Assembly: GCF_947497045.1 (NCBI RefSeq)
Contig: NZ_CANMEU010000002.1
Span: forward strand, 1 to 64,000
From: an uncultured Tateyamaria sp.
Lineage (GTDB): Bacteria > Pseudomonadota > Alphaproteobacteria > Rhodobacterales > Rhodobacteraceae
DNA length: 64,000 bases
Direction: 5' to 3'
Shown here: piece after piece, positions 50,989 to 59,946 of the stretch
Numbering within the stretch: position 1 is the stretch's first letter
Layout: every line of letters begins with the position of its first letter
Made by a program: the position numbers and the translations under genes
Notes under the pieces: generated by a model
Databases searched by the model: none
What the model saw: only the letters and a program-made list of their open reading frames with translations
What the model was told of the DNA's origin: nothing

Positions 50989-52419
50989 TCAGTCCAGCGG
51001 ATCGTCCGCCAATTCGGCCAGCCAGCTTTCCACGAAACTCAGGCCCGTCCACGCATCATGCGCCCATGGATCATTTGCAGCGCCCGGGTCGAGGTCATCC
51101 CGCCCCGTCTCCCACGTATCAGGCAGCCCATCGCCATCCGTGTCGCGCACCTGTGCCGGGTCGCGGATCGTCGCAAGATCCGGCCATCCTCCGACTTGCG
51201 TCACGTCGTCAATCACTTGCCCGGTGCAGGCGATGACATCTGCGGCAACCCGCGCATCGAGCGGATCAAGATCGCGGGTGCCTGCAATGCGATCTCCGGC
51301 ATGGGCCAACACGTGATCGACGACCTTGGTGGCGGGCATTGGGGACACCGACAACATGGGCAAGCCGTCCGACACCTGCTGACCGCGCGCGGCGGCATCC
51401 AGCACCTCAAAACGGCGCAGCCGACAGCCCGTCGGCGTGCCCGTCACATTGTCCGCCGCCATCAGGCGGACGGTATTTTCATCCTCCCATTCGAACACCT
51501 GCACCGCCTCGGGCGTCTTGCGCACCGTGCTTGGACCCGTCAGCGCGACATTGCCGACATAGGCCACCTCGGCATCGCCAAGCAGGTCATAGACTTCGCC
51601 GAACTGGCTGATGGGATTGTAAAAGACGTTGTTGATGACCTCGATCGGGCCTATGGGTGTGGCCTTGATGTCCGGCATCCGGTCGCGGTGATGGGCAAAG
51701 AGGTTGCGCAGCAGACTGATGCGCCCGCAGGCGTTATAGGCCCCCTCGTCTGAACAGATCAGCGCACCCTTGGAATGGCGGCCCTTGGGATGGTTGGTGC
51801 GATCAAGGCTGAGGCTGAGGATACTGTCAGACAAGGTAATGTCCGAGGCGGTGCTGTTGGAGACATGGATGTTGAACGTCTCGTCCGTGGCAAAGGACAT
51901 CGACAGGTTGTCGAGCATCACATGGCGCGCATTTTCAACAGTGATTGCGTCCACCGTGGGCGATGGGGCGCGGCTTGGGCCGGGACGCAGCTTGAGGTGG
52001 CGAATGACAACGTCATGGGCGTTCTTGACGATCAGGGGTCCGTGGCCGCCACCGATGATACGCAACTGCACCCCGTCGCCCGGTGCGGTCTGGCCCGCGA
52101 CATAGACGTTGGACCCGACCATGATCGGGCCTCGCAGATCGATGGTGCCCGCGACCTCAAAGATGCAGATACGGGGGCGCGATCCGAGGTCCTGCGCACA
52201 GGCGCGCAAGCTGCCGGGGCCGGCATCGGCGAGGGTCGTGACGGCCACGATGGTCCCGCCCTTCCACCCCACCGCCTGCACGCCATAGCCATCCGCGCCG
52301 GGAAACGCCCCCTTGCCTGCCGCCCCGACCGGGGCACACAGGGCCAGCGACAGGGCCAGTCCCCCGGTCAGGCCGTGTCTAGCCCCGCTGATACGCATCA
52401 TCGCCATAATAATGCGCAT
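50989..52419 (-). CDS. secreted right-handed beta-helix protein (pectate-lyase-like)
   Basis: A 476-residue exported protein. A signal peptide (GLTGGLALSLALCAPVGAAG) precedes a parallel beta-helix region resembling pectate lyase C: AFPGADGYGVQAVGWKGG, FEVAGTIDL, IYG-like repeats (VIRHLKLRPG, VMLDNLSMSF), and a conserved HHRDRMPDI. The C terminus carries a calcium-binding DTDGDGLPDTWE loop. It probably cuts or modifies an acidic polysaccharide, most likely the polymer made by this locus. The start overlaps the kinase gene by 41 bases; the ATG at 52419 follows GGGGG. Downstream ATGs at 52407 and 52398 are alternatives. Translation coupled to a chain-length kinase supports a role in polymer length or release. 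Confidence 0.82.
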   Translation of the reverse strand: MRIIMAMMRISGARHGLTGGLALSLALCAPVGAAGKGAFPGADGYGVQAVGWKGGTIVAVTTLADAGPGSLRACAQDLGSRPRICIFEVAGTIDLRGPIMVGSNVYVAGQTAPGDGVQLRIIGGGHGPLIVKNAHDVVIRHLKLRPGPSRAPSPTVDAITVENARHVMLDNLSMSFATDETFNIHVSNSTASDITLSDSILSLSLDRTNHPKGRHSKGALICSDEGAYNACGRISLLRNLFAHHRDRMPDIKATPIGPIEVINNVFYNPISQFGEVYDLLGDAEVAYVGNVALTGPSTVRKTPEAVQVFEWEDENTVRLMAADNVTGTPTGCRLRRFEVLDAAARGQQVSDGLPMLSVSPMPATKVVDHVLAHAGDRIAGTRDLDPLDARVAADVIACTGQVIDDVTQVGGWPDLATIRDPAQVRDTDGDGLPDTWETGRDDLDPGAANDPWAHDAWTGLSFVESWLAELADDPLD

Positions 52420-54298
52420 AGCCCCCATACCCGTAGGTGCGGTGTTTGCTGAGATCGACATCGTTGATGATCGTGCCCGCCACGGGGACGCTGTTGCGCT
52501 GCAACCGCTCGCAGGCATCGCGCAGCACGTCCTGAGTGGTTTTGCCCCACCGCACGACGAGGATCGAGTTGTCTACCAGACTGTTCAACCGACATGCCTC
52601 GTCCAGGATCAGCACCGGCGGGGTGTCAACCAGCACCAGATCGTAAGCCTCGTTCAGATGGGTTCGCAGCTCGCTCAGTTGCGCCTTGAACACATTGGGT
52701 GGGGTTTTGTTGCGCATCTTGATGCTCAGGAACTCAAGGCTGACATTTTCGGCCTCATCCAGCACCACAACGTCCGGGAGTTTGGCCCCGTCCAGCACAT
52801 CCTCAAGCGAGGACTTCGAGCGGGACACTTCCAGCAAGGCGGCTGCCCCCTGCCGATGGAAATCGAGGTCGAGAAGAAGAACGCGCATCCCGTCCTGGGC
52901 CGCAGCGGTCGCAAGGGCGACGGCAACGGTGGATTTGCCTTCGTTGGGCAGACCCGAGGTCACCATCACAATGCGGCTTTTCTCGATCATGTTGAACCAG
53001 ATCGTGAGGAACCCGCGCAACGCCTCGGTGAAGGCGGAATAGGGATGGGACAACATGAACATGCTCGGTTTGTAGAGGTTGCCGACATATTCATGTTTGA
53101 AGATCCTGGGGGTGTAGCCAAAGTTGGGCAACCCACTGACCGCACTGGTCTGATCTTCATTCCACAGCCGCGTGTTCACGCTTTCCAATGCGAGGGCTGC
53201 GACAAAAGACAACACCAACCCCGCCAAAACGCTGGCCGCCAAAGCCACAGGCGCGTTCGGAGAGGCGGCTTGCGACGGGATACGGGCAAAGGACACCTGC
53301 CGATCCCCCTGCACGATGAAATCGATCTGTGTTTCCAGATCGTTCAGCCGCTCGATCGAGCTTTGATAGCGCACGCGCAACAACTCCATCGCGCGTTCCT
53401 GGCTGAGCAATGACAGCTCGGCGCGGGTGCGGGCATGCAAGGCGGCTTGGGTCTGTTCAAGTTGGGCGGCGGCACGGGCCCCGGCACCGTCTTCGTCCGC
53501 ACTGTCACCACGGGCCGCGACAATCGCCGTCAGACGATCAACATCCCCGCGCAATTGTATGGGCAGGTCCATATCATCAAGCTCGTTCTCGCGAATGAAC
53601 GAAGCGAGAGCCAGTTCAGCTGCCGACAACTCTTCGCCCAGCATCTGCACCCGTTCGCGCAGGAAGGTGATCGAACTGCTGATCGCCTGTCTGCGTTTCT
53701 GGACGTTCTGTGCAATATAGGTTTCGGCCACCGCATTCGCGATATCCGCCGCCAGCGCCGCATCGGACGCGGTCGCAACGATCTGTACCGCAAGGCTTTC
53801 GCCCTCGCGGAACACGGAATAGGAACTCAGCATCTTGTCAATCATGCGCTCGCGCAGGCTGGCTTCTCCCTCAAGGACATCTGCGGTGTCAGTGTCCATG
53901 AAGGCGGGATTGTCATGGGGTTGAAGCGTGTCGAGCACCTGATAGGCAAACTCGCGCGAGCGCAGGATATTCAGCTCGGTCTCGATGGTGGCACGCGACA
54001 ACTCGAACGTCTCAAGCTGCACATCGGAGGACCGCACACGGGTGTCCAGCGTCGTCAACACCACGGTCGAGCGGGTCTTGTATTCCGGCTCCATCGTGGA
54101 GACGATCACATAGGTGGCCGTGACGATTGCGGCAGTCACACAGACGATCAGCGCCATGCGGCGGCGGATGATCCGCCATATGCCGTCAAGCCCCACCCGT
54201 TCGTCCGAGCGCCCTGCAAGCGAGCTGAGGATGGTGTTTGGCGAAGTCATGCGTGGGTTCGTCTTGGGTTGGGTGTCTGACATGCTGGTATCGGTCAT
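52379..54298 (-). CDS. tyrosine autokinase and chain-length regulator (Wzc/ExoP type)
   Basis: A 639-residue inner-membrane protein. Transmembrane helices at about 49-68 and 350-372 enclose a periplasmic Wzz domain with long coiled coils. The cytoplasmic BY-kinase holds a Walker A at 448-457 (SGLPNEGKST, Lys455), Walker A' VLLLDLDFHRQG and Walker B VLVDTPP. The C terminus is a cluster of six tyrosines within 20 residues (YGYGGYAHYYGDDAY), the autophosphorylation sites. It controls polymer length and couples polymerisation to export. AGGAGGG precedes the ATG, one base after the preceding glycosyltransferase stop. No matching Wzb-type phosphatase is seen in the window. Confidence 0.93.
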   Translation of the reverse strand: MTDTSMSDTQPKTNPRMTSPNTILSSLAGRSDERVGLDGIWRIIRRRMALIVCVTAAIVTATYVIVSTMEPEYKTRSTVVLTTLDTRVRSSDVQLETFELSRATIETELNILRSREFAYQVLDTLQPHDNPAFMDTDTADVLEGEASLRERMIDKMLSSYSVFREGESLAVQIVATASDAALAADIANAVAETYIAQNVQKRRQAISSSITFLRERVQMLGEELSAAELALASFIRENELDDMDLPIQLRGDVDRLTAIVAARGDSADEDGAGARAAAQLEQTQAALHARTRAELSLLSQERAMELLRVRYQSSIERLNDLETQIDFIVQGDRQVSFARIPSQAASPNAPVALAASVLAGLVLSFVAALALESVNTRLWNEDQTSAVSGLPNFGYTPRIFKHEYVGNLYKPSMFMLSHPYSAFTEALRGFLTIWFNMIEKSRIVMVTSGLPNEGKSTVAVALATAAAQDGMRVLLLDLDFHRQGAAALLEVSRSKSSLEDVLDGAKLPDVVVLDEAENVSLEFLSIKMRNKTPPNVFKAQLSELRTHLNEAYDLVLVDTPPVLILDEACRLNSLVDNSILVVRWGKTTQDVLRDACERLQRNSVPVAGTIINDVDLSKHRTYGYGGYAHYYGDDAYQRG

Positions 54299-54299
54299 C

Positions 54300-55493
54300 T
54301 CATCCCTCCTTTCCTGCGCGGGCCAGATCGATGGGGCGCGTTGCGGATGTGGTTACAGTGGAACCGTCGATGGCCTGACGATATGCGGCGCGATGCGCCT
54401 CGATGTAGTGCGGGGTTGAGAACAGGGCCGAGACGCGGGCCCGCGCCGCCTTGCCCATCTGCATGCAATGCGCAGAACCACCTTTGATCATCTGGGCGAT
54501 CTTGGCGGCTTGGGCGGCGGGATTACCGGGCGGCACGATATGCCCTGTGTCCCCGATCAGATAGGCGCAATCGCCCACATCCGTGGCCACGGCAGGCACC
54601 TCGCAGGCCATCGCCTCGCAGACGGCCAACGGAAACGCTTCGCCCCAGGCCGACGATAGCAGGAACAGGTCAAGCCCCGGCATCAATGCGTGAATGTCGT
54701 TACGGGCGGGTACCATGCTGATCCGGTCGCTCAGGCCCAGCTTGTGCATTTCGGCCTCGGCCGCGCTGCCTGTGTGGCCTGCGCCGATCATCACGCCGTG
54801 CACGTCGTGGCCCTGACTGCGCAGAATGCCGATGGCCCGGACCATGCTCACATGATCCTTCATGGGGTGGTTGCGGGCGGCATTGCCGATCAGGATCCGA
54901 TCATCGCGCACCCCGATCATATCGCACAGGCGCGCCCGCCCATCGGGATCGGGACGAAAGACATCCGTGTCCACAGCATTGGGGATCAGCACCGCGCGCG
55001 CACGGGCCAGGCCGATCGCCTCGTGCTGAACGCGCGAGGCGTTCGAACAATAGGTGATCAGATTCACTCCCGGCGCGACGCGCGCCATCATCCGCAGCAT
55101 GGCACGCGTGGTGCGGTTTTCATTGGCCACGTCCTGCAAGGAATGGTGGATGCCCCAGACCAGACCCGGTCGCGCCGCGCGGCGGCGGCCTGCGACCCCG
55201 GCCCATGCCGCAAGACAGCCATGATACATCCAGCCATGCACCACATCCGGGGCCGAGCGGCGCAGATGGGCACGCAACCTGCGCACCGCAGTGAGTGTGG
55301 ACAGCGGCGATATCATCCCGAGGGAGGTTACCCTGCACCCGGTCTCGCGGATCGGTCCGGCGATGCTGCCATCATCCATCAGCGACACGACCTCGTGCTG
55401 CGCCGCTTCGGGGCCAAGGGCCGCCAGATAGCGTTGAAGCATGATTTGAGCCCCGCCAATATTGGTGCTGGTCACGACGTGGGTGATTTTCAT
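54300..55493 (-). CDS. glycosyltransferase family 4 protein
   Basis: A 397-residue GT-B transferase. It begins KITHVVTSTNIGGAQIMLQRYL with the glycine-rich acceptor loop. The donor half has SSAWGEAFPLAVCEAMACEVPAVATDVG, where the EX7E motif is clear. The sequence is close in style to the next transferase upstream, suggesting a shared repeat unit. It lies nine bases after the preceding gene and one base before the kinase gene. Donor and linkage are unknown. Confidence 0.88.
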   Translation of the reverse strand: MKITHVVTSTNIGGAQIMLQRYLAALGPEAAQHEVVSLMDDGSIAGPIRETGCRVTSLGMISPLSTLTAVRRLRAHLRRSAPDVVHGWMYHGCLAAWAGVAGRRRAARPGLVWGIHHSLQDVANENRTTRAMLRMMARVAPGVNLITYCSNASRVQHEAIGLARARAVLIPNAVDTDVFRPDPDGRARLCDMIGVRDDRILIGNAARNHPMKDHVSMVRAIGILRSQGHDVHGVMIGAGHTGSAAEAEMHKLGLSDRISMVPARNDIHALMPGLDLFLLSSAWGEAFPLAVCEAMACEVPAVATDVGDCAYLIGDTGHIVPPGNPAAQAAKIAQMIKGGSAHCMQMGKAARARVSALFSTPHYIEAHRAAYRQAIDGSTVTTSATRPIDLARAGKEG

Positions 55494-55502
55494 CGCGTTC
55501 TC

Positions 55503-56642
55503 CTAGCGTTCGGATTGGGGGTAAGAGCGGACCACGGACGTGTGGCCCCTTGCGTGGCGGGCGGTGGCAGCGGCGTCGGCAATCACATCATCCCATTGCG
55601 CCATGATGATGGCCGGATCGAGCCGCACGCGCAGGGCAGTTGCGTTCTGAGCCATGGCGGCGCGCATCCTTGGTGCGGCGGCCAGGGCACCAAGAGCCTC
55701 CGCCAGAGCCATCACATCGCCCTGCGGCACAAGGCGGCCATTCACCCCGTCTTCGATCAACTCCTGGGGGCCGAAATCGCAATCAAAGGCGACCACGGGG
55801 CGGGCATTGACCAGGCCCTCGGCCACGACATTGGGAAAGCCTTCGTAGCGGCTCGACAGCACCAGAATGTCAGTGTCTGCGATCCATGCACCCGGTGTCG
55901 TGCTGTTGCCAGGCAGGTCTACGACGTGCTCCAGACCAAGGGCAGTGCGCTGCGCCTCAAGGGCGGCGCGCTGTTCGCCCTCACCGTAGATCGTCAGGCG
56001 CAAGTCCGGGTGTTGCCCATGCAGCAGCGCCATGGCGCGCAACAACAGATCAAAGCCTTTTTGATGCGACAGCCGCCCGACAGCCGCCAGCCGTGGGGGA
56101 TTTACGACTGGCGGGTCGGACTGTCCCGCGCGGGGCGCGCAGGGATTGGGAATCACGTGGGCGTTGTCGCGGGCGCGTGTCGGCACATCTCGGCAGGCCC
56201 GTTTGGTCTGCATCACGATCCGCGCGGCCTGAGGCATGAGCGCCGACTGCGCATGCCGCCAGAACGGGTGTGCGGCCTGGGCCTGCACATTGTTGCGCTC
56301 GGACACGATGACGGGGATGTAGGTGCCAAGTGCGGCGATCAGGGTCTGGACGTTGATCTTGGTCAAAAAGGACACCACCACATCCGGTTCATGGGTGCGG
56401 ATCAGGGCGCGGATGGCGCGTGTGCGGCGCAGCATGCTCAGCCGGGCGCGGCGCGGCTGCGGCGGGTCCAACACGTGCAGGCTCACCCCCTCGGGGTATT
56501 CGAAATAGGACCCTTCGGGTGGGCAGGTCATGGCCGCCACATGCACCTCATCGCCCAGTCGGGCGCGATGCGCGGCGATCATCGCCACGATCTTTTCGGC
56601 ACCGCCCGCGCCAAAGCCCGCCTGTATGATGAGGAGTTTCAT
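55503..56642 (-). CDS. glycosyltransferase family 4 protein
   Basis: A 379-residue GT-B transferase, opening KLLIIQAGFGAGGAEKIVAMIA. Mid-protein is the core GRLSHQKGFDLLLRAM, and the donor site reads SSRYEGFPNVVAEGLVNARPVV with the EX7E motif. It resembles WecG/CapM-like transferases that add N-acetylgalactosamine, but the donor is not certain. It is five bases from the GT2 gene downstream and belongs to the long minus-strand set that starts at rfbF. Confidence 0.88.
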   Translation of the reverse strand: MKLLIIQAGFGAGGAEKIVAMIAAHRARLGDEVHVAAMTCPPEGSYFEYPEGVSLHVLDPPQPRRARLSMLRRTRAIRALIRTHEPDVVVSFLTKINVQTLIAALGTYIPVIVSERNNVQAQAAHPFWRHAQSALMPQAARIVMQTKRACRDVPTRARDNAHVIPNPCAPRAGQSDPPVVNPPRLAAVGRLSHQKGFDLLLRAMALLHGQHPDLRLTIYGEGEQRAALEAQRTALGLEHVVDLPGNSTTPGAWIADTDILVLSSRYEGFPNVVAEGLVNARPVVAFDCDFGPQELIEDGVNGRLVPQGDVMALAEALGALAAAPRMRAAMAQNATALRVRLDPAIIMAQWDDVIADAAATARHARGHTSVVRSYPQSER

Positions 56643-56647
56643 CCGCC

Positions 56648-57643
56648 CTACTCCGCCGCCTCGATCCGGGCGCGGTCCGGGGACCAGCGCGTGTGATCGG
56701 GTGGCGTGTGGCCGCCGTTCAACTCGGATTCGATCAACGGGCGGCCAAGGCCCTTGGACTGCAAGAAGATGCGCCCGATATATTCACCCATGATCCCCAG
56801 AAACATTGCGTTCAGGGTCATCGACAGCAGCAACAGGATGGTGGTGGTGGCAAAGCCCGCAGGCCAGTCGGCCCCGAACACAAACTTGCCCACGATATAG
56901 CCAATCATCAGCAGGAAGGTGGACAGGCCCACAAACAGGCTGATCATCGAAGCCAGCCGCAGCGGCAATAGCGAGTGGTTGATCAACCCGTCAATTGCCA
57001 GCGATAACATGGCCTTGAAGGGGAACTTTGACTCGCCAGCGGTGCGCGCCTGACGGTCGTAATCAAAGCCGATCTGGGAAAATCCCATTCCGCTGATCAG
57101 GCCGCGCACATATGGCGACTGGTCATCGATCTGGCGCAGCTCGTCAAGAATGCGCCGGTCCGTGAGGCGAAATTCACCCGCGTTGCGCGGCAGATCATCA
57201 TTGCTGATCAGATCGATGAGGGCGTAGAACGCGCGCCGGGCGGCAGCCACGACTGGCCCATCGGGCAGGCTTTTGCGCACGCCATAAACCACGTGATAAC
57301 CTTGACGCCATTGATCAAGCATTTGCGGGATCAACTCGGGCGGGTCCTGCATGTCGCAATCAAGCTGGATGGCGCACGCCCCCCGTGCCGCGCGATAGGC
57401 TGTCAGCACAGATTTCTGATAACCGACATTGCGCGAAAAGCGGATCACCCGGACCCGTTCATCCGCCGCCGACATCTCGGACAGGATATCAAAGGTGCGA
57501 TCATCCGAATGATTGTCGGTAAAGATCACCTCCATCTCGTACCCGTCCAGCCCGTCAAAGACAGTACGCACACGATCATAGGCCGTGCGCACGTTCGCCT
57601 CTTCGTTGAGGGCGGGGATCAGGATCGACACAAGGGTGCTCAT
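56648..57643 (-). CDS. glycosyltransferase family 2 with two C-terminal membrane helices
   Basis: A 331-residue GT-A enzyme. The N-terminal domain has ILIPALNEEANVRTAY, the metal-binding and nucleotide motif FTDNHSDDRTFD, and LDCDMQDPPELIPQM. Two membrane helices follow near residues 235 and 270 (SMISLFVGLSTFLLMIGYIV and TTTILLLLSMTLNAMFLGIM). This is the layout of GtrB/ArnC-like enzymes, which load a sugar onto the polyprenyl-phosphate carrier. The ATG at 57643 overlaps the preceding stop (ATGA); 23 further codons upstream lie inside that gene. It is the likely first-sugar or side-chain transferase of the set. Confidence 0.9.
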   Translation of the reverse strand: MSTLVSILIPALNEEANVRTAYDRVRTVFDGLDGYEMEVIFTDNHSDDRTFDILSEMSAADERVRVIRFSRNVGYQKSVLTAYRAARGACAIQLDCDMQDPPELIPQMLDQWRQGYHVVYGVRKSLPDGPVVAAARRAFYALIDLISNDDLPRNAGEFRLTDRRILDELRQIDDQSPYVRGLISGMGFSQIGFDYDRQARTAGESKFPFKAMLSLAIDGLINHSLLPLRLASMISLFVGLSTFLLMIGYIVGKFVFGADWPAGFATTTILLLLSMTLNAMFLGIMGEYIGRIFLQSKGLGRPLIESELNGGHTPPDHTRWSPDRARIEAAE

Positions 57644-58617
57644 GCCGCACCTGTCTGGGTCAATTGCGCTGCGGGGGTGCGGCGTGGCGGGGTGGCGTGT
57701 GATGGTGTCCATTCGAGTGTCCTTTTCAGCCCCTCCTCAAGGGGAATGCGCGCGCTCCAGCCCAGGGTCTGTTGGGCCAGTGCTGCGCTGGCGATCAATT
57801 CGGTTGCCGGTGTGGTTTGGGTTTTCTGTGTCAGCAGCGCAGGGCGCGCGCCGCAGGCCCGCAGCACATCACGGCCCAGTTGCGCCATCGTGGGGGCCTG
57901 CCCGGTGCTGAGGTTGACAAGGTCGGGGGCGGCGTGTCCGGCATCCGCCACGGCCAAAAGGCCAGCCACCACGTCATCGATATGGATCATATCGCGCCGA
58001 TCCAGCGGGCGGTGCAGGGTCAGGCGTTTGCCCCCTTGGCAGGCCCTGATCAATTGCGGGATCAGGAAATCAGGGTTTTGCATCGGCCCATAAGTGAGGG
58101 CCAGCCGTACGGTTATTGCCGCATAGGGCAGCCGCGCGCGCACCGATTGCAAATAGTGGGTGGCTGCACACATCGAGGCGGCATAGGCCCCGCGCGGCGC
58201 TTCGCGCAGACGCTCGTCATAGGGTATGGCCACATCACCATATTCCGCGATGGTGCCGCTGCGCACCAGCACCGCGGGCGGCACATCGCAGGCTGCCGCC
58301 ACCAGCGTCACAAGCGGGCTCAGATTGTCCTCAAGGCTTTGGGCCGTATCCCCCAGATCATCCTGCGCCACATAACGGGTGGTGGCGCCCAGATGGAAAA
58401 TCACATCCGCCTTGGCCACCCGCAGGGCCTGCCGCACGCTGCCCACATCAGCAAAGTCGGCACGCAGCAGCGCGATCCGGGGGCGCATGCCATCCAGACG
58501 CGCAAGCGATGAGCCTGCGCGCGCCAACACCGTCACCCGGTCGCCACGCGCAAGGCAGGCGCGCACCAAGTGCGCCCCGACAAAGCCCGTACCCCCTGTG
58601 ATCAGAATGGATGCCAT
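57640..58617 (-). CDS. NAD-dependent epimerase/dehydratase-like protein lacking the catalytic lysine
   Basis: A 325-residue extended short-chain dehydrogenase. The NAD motif ITGGTGFVGAHLVRA is intact and the serine region RSGTIAEYGD is present. The active-site tyrosine is Tyr145, but the lysine four residues on is Met149 (YAASM), so the usual YxxxK is lost. Later, substrate-binding pieces look normal (MIHIDDVVAGLLA). It may be a reductase or epimerase with an altered mechanism, or a non-catalytic partner. It lies in the CDP-sugar set and overlaps the GT2 gene. It might act on the CDP-4-keto sugar made by RfbG, but its role is not certain. Confidence 0.8.
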   Translation of the reverse strand: MASILITGGTGFVGAHLVRACLARGDRVTVLARAGSSLARLDGMRPRIALLRADFADVGSVRQALRVAKADVIFHLGATTRYVAQDDLGDTAQSLEDNLSPLVTLVAAACDVPPAVLVRSGTIAEYGDVAIPYDERLREAPRGAYAASMCAATHYLQSVRARLPYAAITVRLALTYGPMQNPDFLIPQLIRACQGGKRLTLHRPLDRRDMIHIDDVVAGLLAVADAGHAAPDLVNLSTGQAPTMAQLGRDVLRACGARPALLTQKTQTTPATELIASAALAQQTLGWSARIPLEEGLKRTLEWTPSHATPPRRTPAAQLTQTGAA

Positions 58618-58629
58618 CGCCCTGCCCGC

Positions 58630-59886
58630 CTAGTCCGAGTCGGCACCAACGATGCGCGGCATCGGCAGGGGCACGATGAACTTGCCGCCCGTGGCTTCAT
58701 AATCGGACAGCTGCGTGCGGATCTCGTCAAAGAAATTCCAGGCCAGAACAAGCATGTAATCCGGCTTACGCTCGGCCACCGCCGTGGGCGCGAGGATCGG
58801 GATTTTTGACCCCGGCGCATAGAGTCCTTGTTTCAGCGGATTGCGATCCACAAGGAAATCAAGGGTTTCCGGCCCGATCCCAAAGTAGTTGAGCAAGGTG
58901 TTGCCCTTGGCGGGTGCACCATATCCGGCAATTGTCTGACCTTTGGCCTTAATGTCAGACAACAGGGCCAGCAGCTCGACCTTCATCTCTTGGACCCGCG
59001 CGGCAAAGTCGAGATATCCGTCGCGATCCAGCAGACCGGCGGCACGCTCGTTCTCAATCATCTCGGCAACGATCGGGGTGGGTGTCACGCCTTGCGACGC
59101 CTTGCGCATAAACACCCGCATGGACCCGCCATGCACCGGCAATTTCGTCACATCCACGACGTCAAAGCCCGTCGCCTGTCCCAGTTTGACAATGGACAGC
59201 AGGCTCAGCTCGGACATGTGTTCGTGATAGACGTTGTCGAACTCGTTGGTTTCCATGATGGCCTTGCCCCACGGCACCTCGATGACAAAGGTCCCATCCT
59301 CGGCAAGCAGAATGTCGACAGAGGCCATGAAACCGTGCAGATCGCCGATGTGGTTGAAGGTGTTGGAGGTCGCGATGGCCTGCGCGCGGCCATGCGCGTC
59401 GACCACATCCTGCGCGGTTTCGGGGGTCAGATAGGCGACGTGCACCTCGACGCCCTGCTTGGCCGCGATCTCGGCCAGATTGGCTGCGGGGTCGATGCCG
59501 AGGGTGCGGGACCCGTTGGCATTGGCAAAGCCAAGCATCAGCCCGTCATTGCATCCGATGTCGATGATCAACCCACCTTTCGCAATTCCTTCAAGGACTT
59601 GAGCGAAGGATTTAAAGTGCGTGTGCATCGTGGTCGCACCCGACGGCACATAAAGGTAGTGGGTAAAGAACCCTTCGGGGATTTGATCGGCCACCTGAAT
59701 CAGGCCGCAATCCAGACACCCCTGGGTGTTGAGCGGAAAGGCCGGTTGGGGATCGTTCAACTCTTCGGGCCGCACGAACATGTTTGCGGGGGGATGATTG
59801 CCCATCGGCAGAAAGGTCAGCAAGTTTTCCGACCGGCAGCAGCGGCAGGTTTTCAATGTGCTGTTCAGTGCAACTTGAGTGTTCAT
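58630..59886 (-). CDS. C-methyltransferase of the deoxysugar type (TylCIII/NovU-like)
   Basis: A 418-residue SAM-dependent methyltransferase with three parts. The N-terminal zinc-binding domain has Cys14, Cys17, Cys57 and Cys60. The SAM domain carries GLIIDIGCNDGLML near residue 105. The C-terminal Methyltransf_14 domain contains GYGAPAKGNTLLNYFGIG. This order is that of enzymes that methylate a ring carbon of NDP-4-keto-6-deoxysugars. With rfbF, rfbG and an rfbH-like gene upstream, a C-methylated CDP-deoxysugar is expected. It is 12 bases upstream of the short-chain dehydrogenase gene. Confidence 0.88.
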   Translation of the reverse strand: MNTQVALNSTLKTCRCCRSENLLTFLPMGNHPPANMFVRPEELNDPQPAFPLNTQGCLDCGLIQVADQIPEGFFTHYLYVPSGATTMHTHFKSFAQVLEGIAKGGLIIDIGCNDGLMLGFANANGSRTLGIDPAANLAEIAAKQGVEVHVAYLTPETAQDVVDAHGRAQAIATSNTFNHIGDLHGFMASVDILLAEDGTFVIEVPWGKAIMETNEFDNVYHEHMSELSLLSIVKLGQATGFDVVDVTKLPVHGGSMRVFMRKASQGVTPTPIVAEMIENERAAGLLDRDGYLDFAARVQEMKVELLALLSDIKAKGQTIAGYGAPAKGNTLLNYFGIGPETLDFLVDRNPLKQGLYAPGSKIPILAPTAVAERKPDYMLVLAWNFFDEIRTQLSDYEATGGKFIVPLPMPRIVGADSD

Positions 59887-59946
59887 ATCCGTGTCCTTTT
59901 CAAAGTCTTCAATTCAAAAATTCAAAAAATTCGAGGGGCGCGCCGC

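Noticed and set aside
54690-56696. A 668-codon open frame on the plus strand opposite two glycosyltransferase genes
   Set aside because: It is antisense to two clear glycosyltransferases. Strong GC bias at the third codon position keeps the opposite strand free of stops. The composition is rich in His, Gln and Arg with no domain and no ribosome site.
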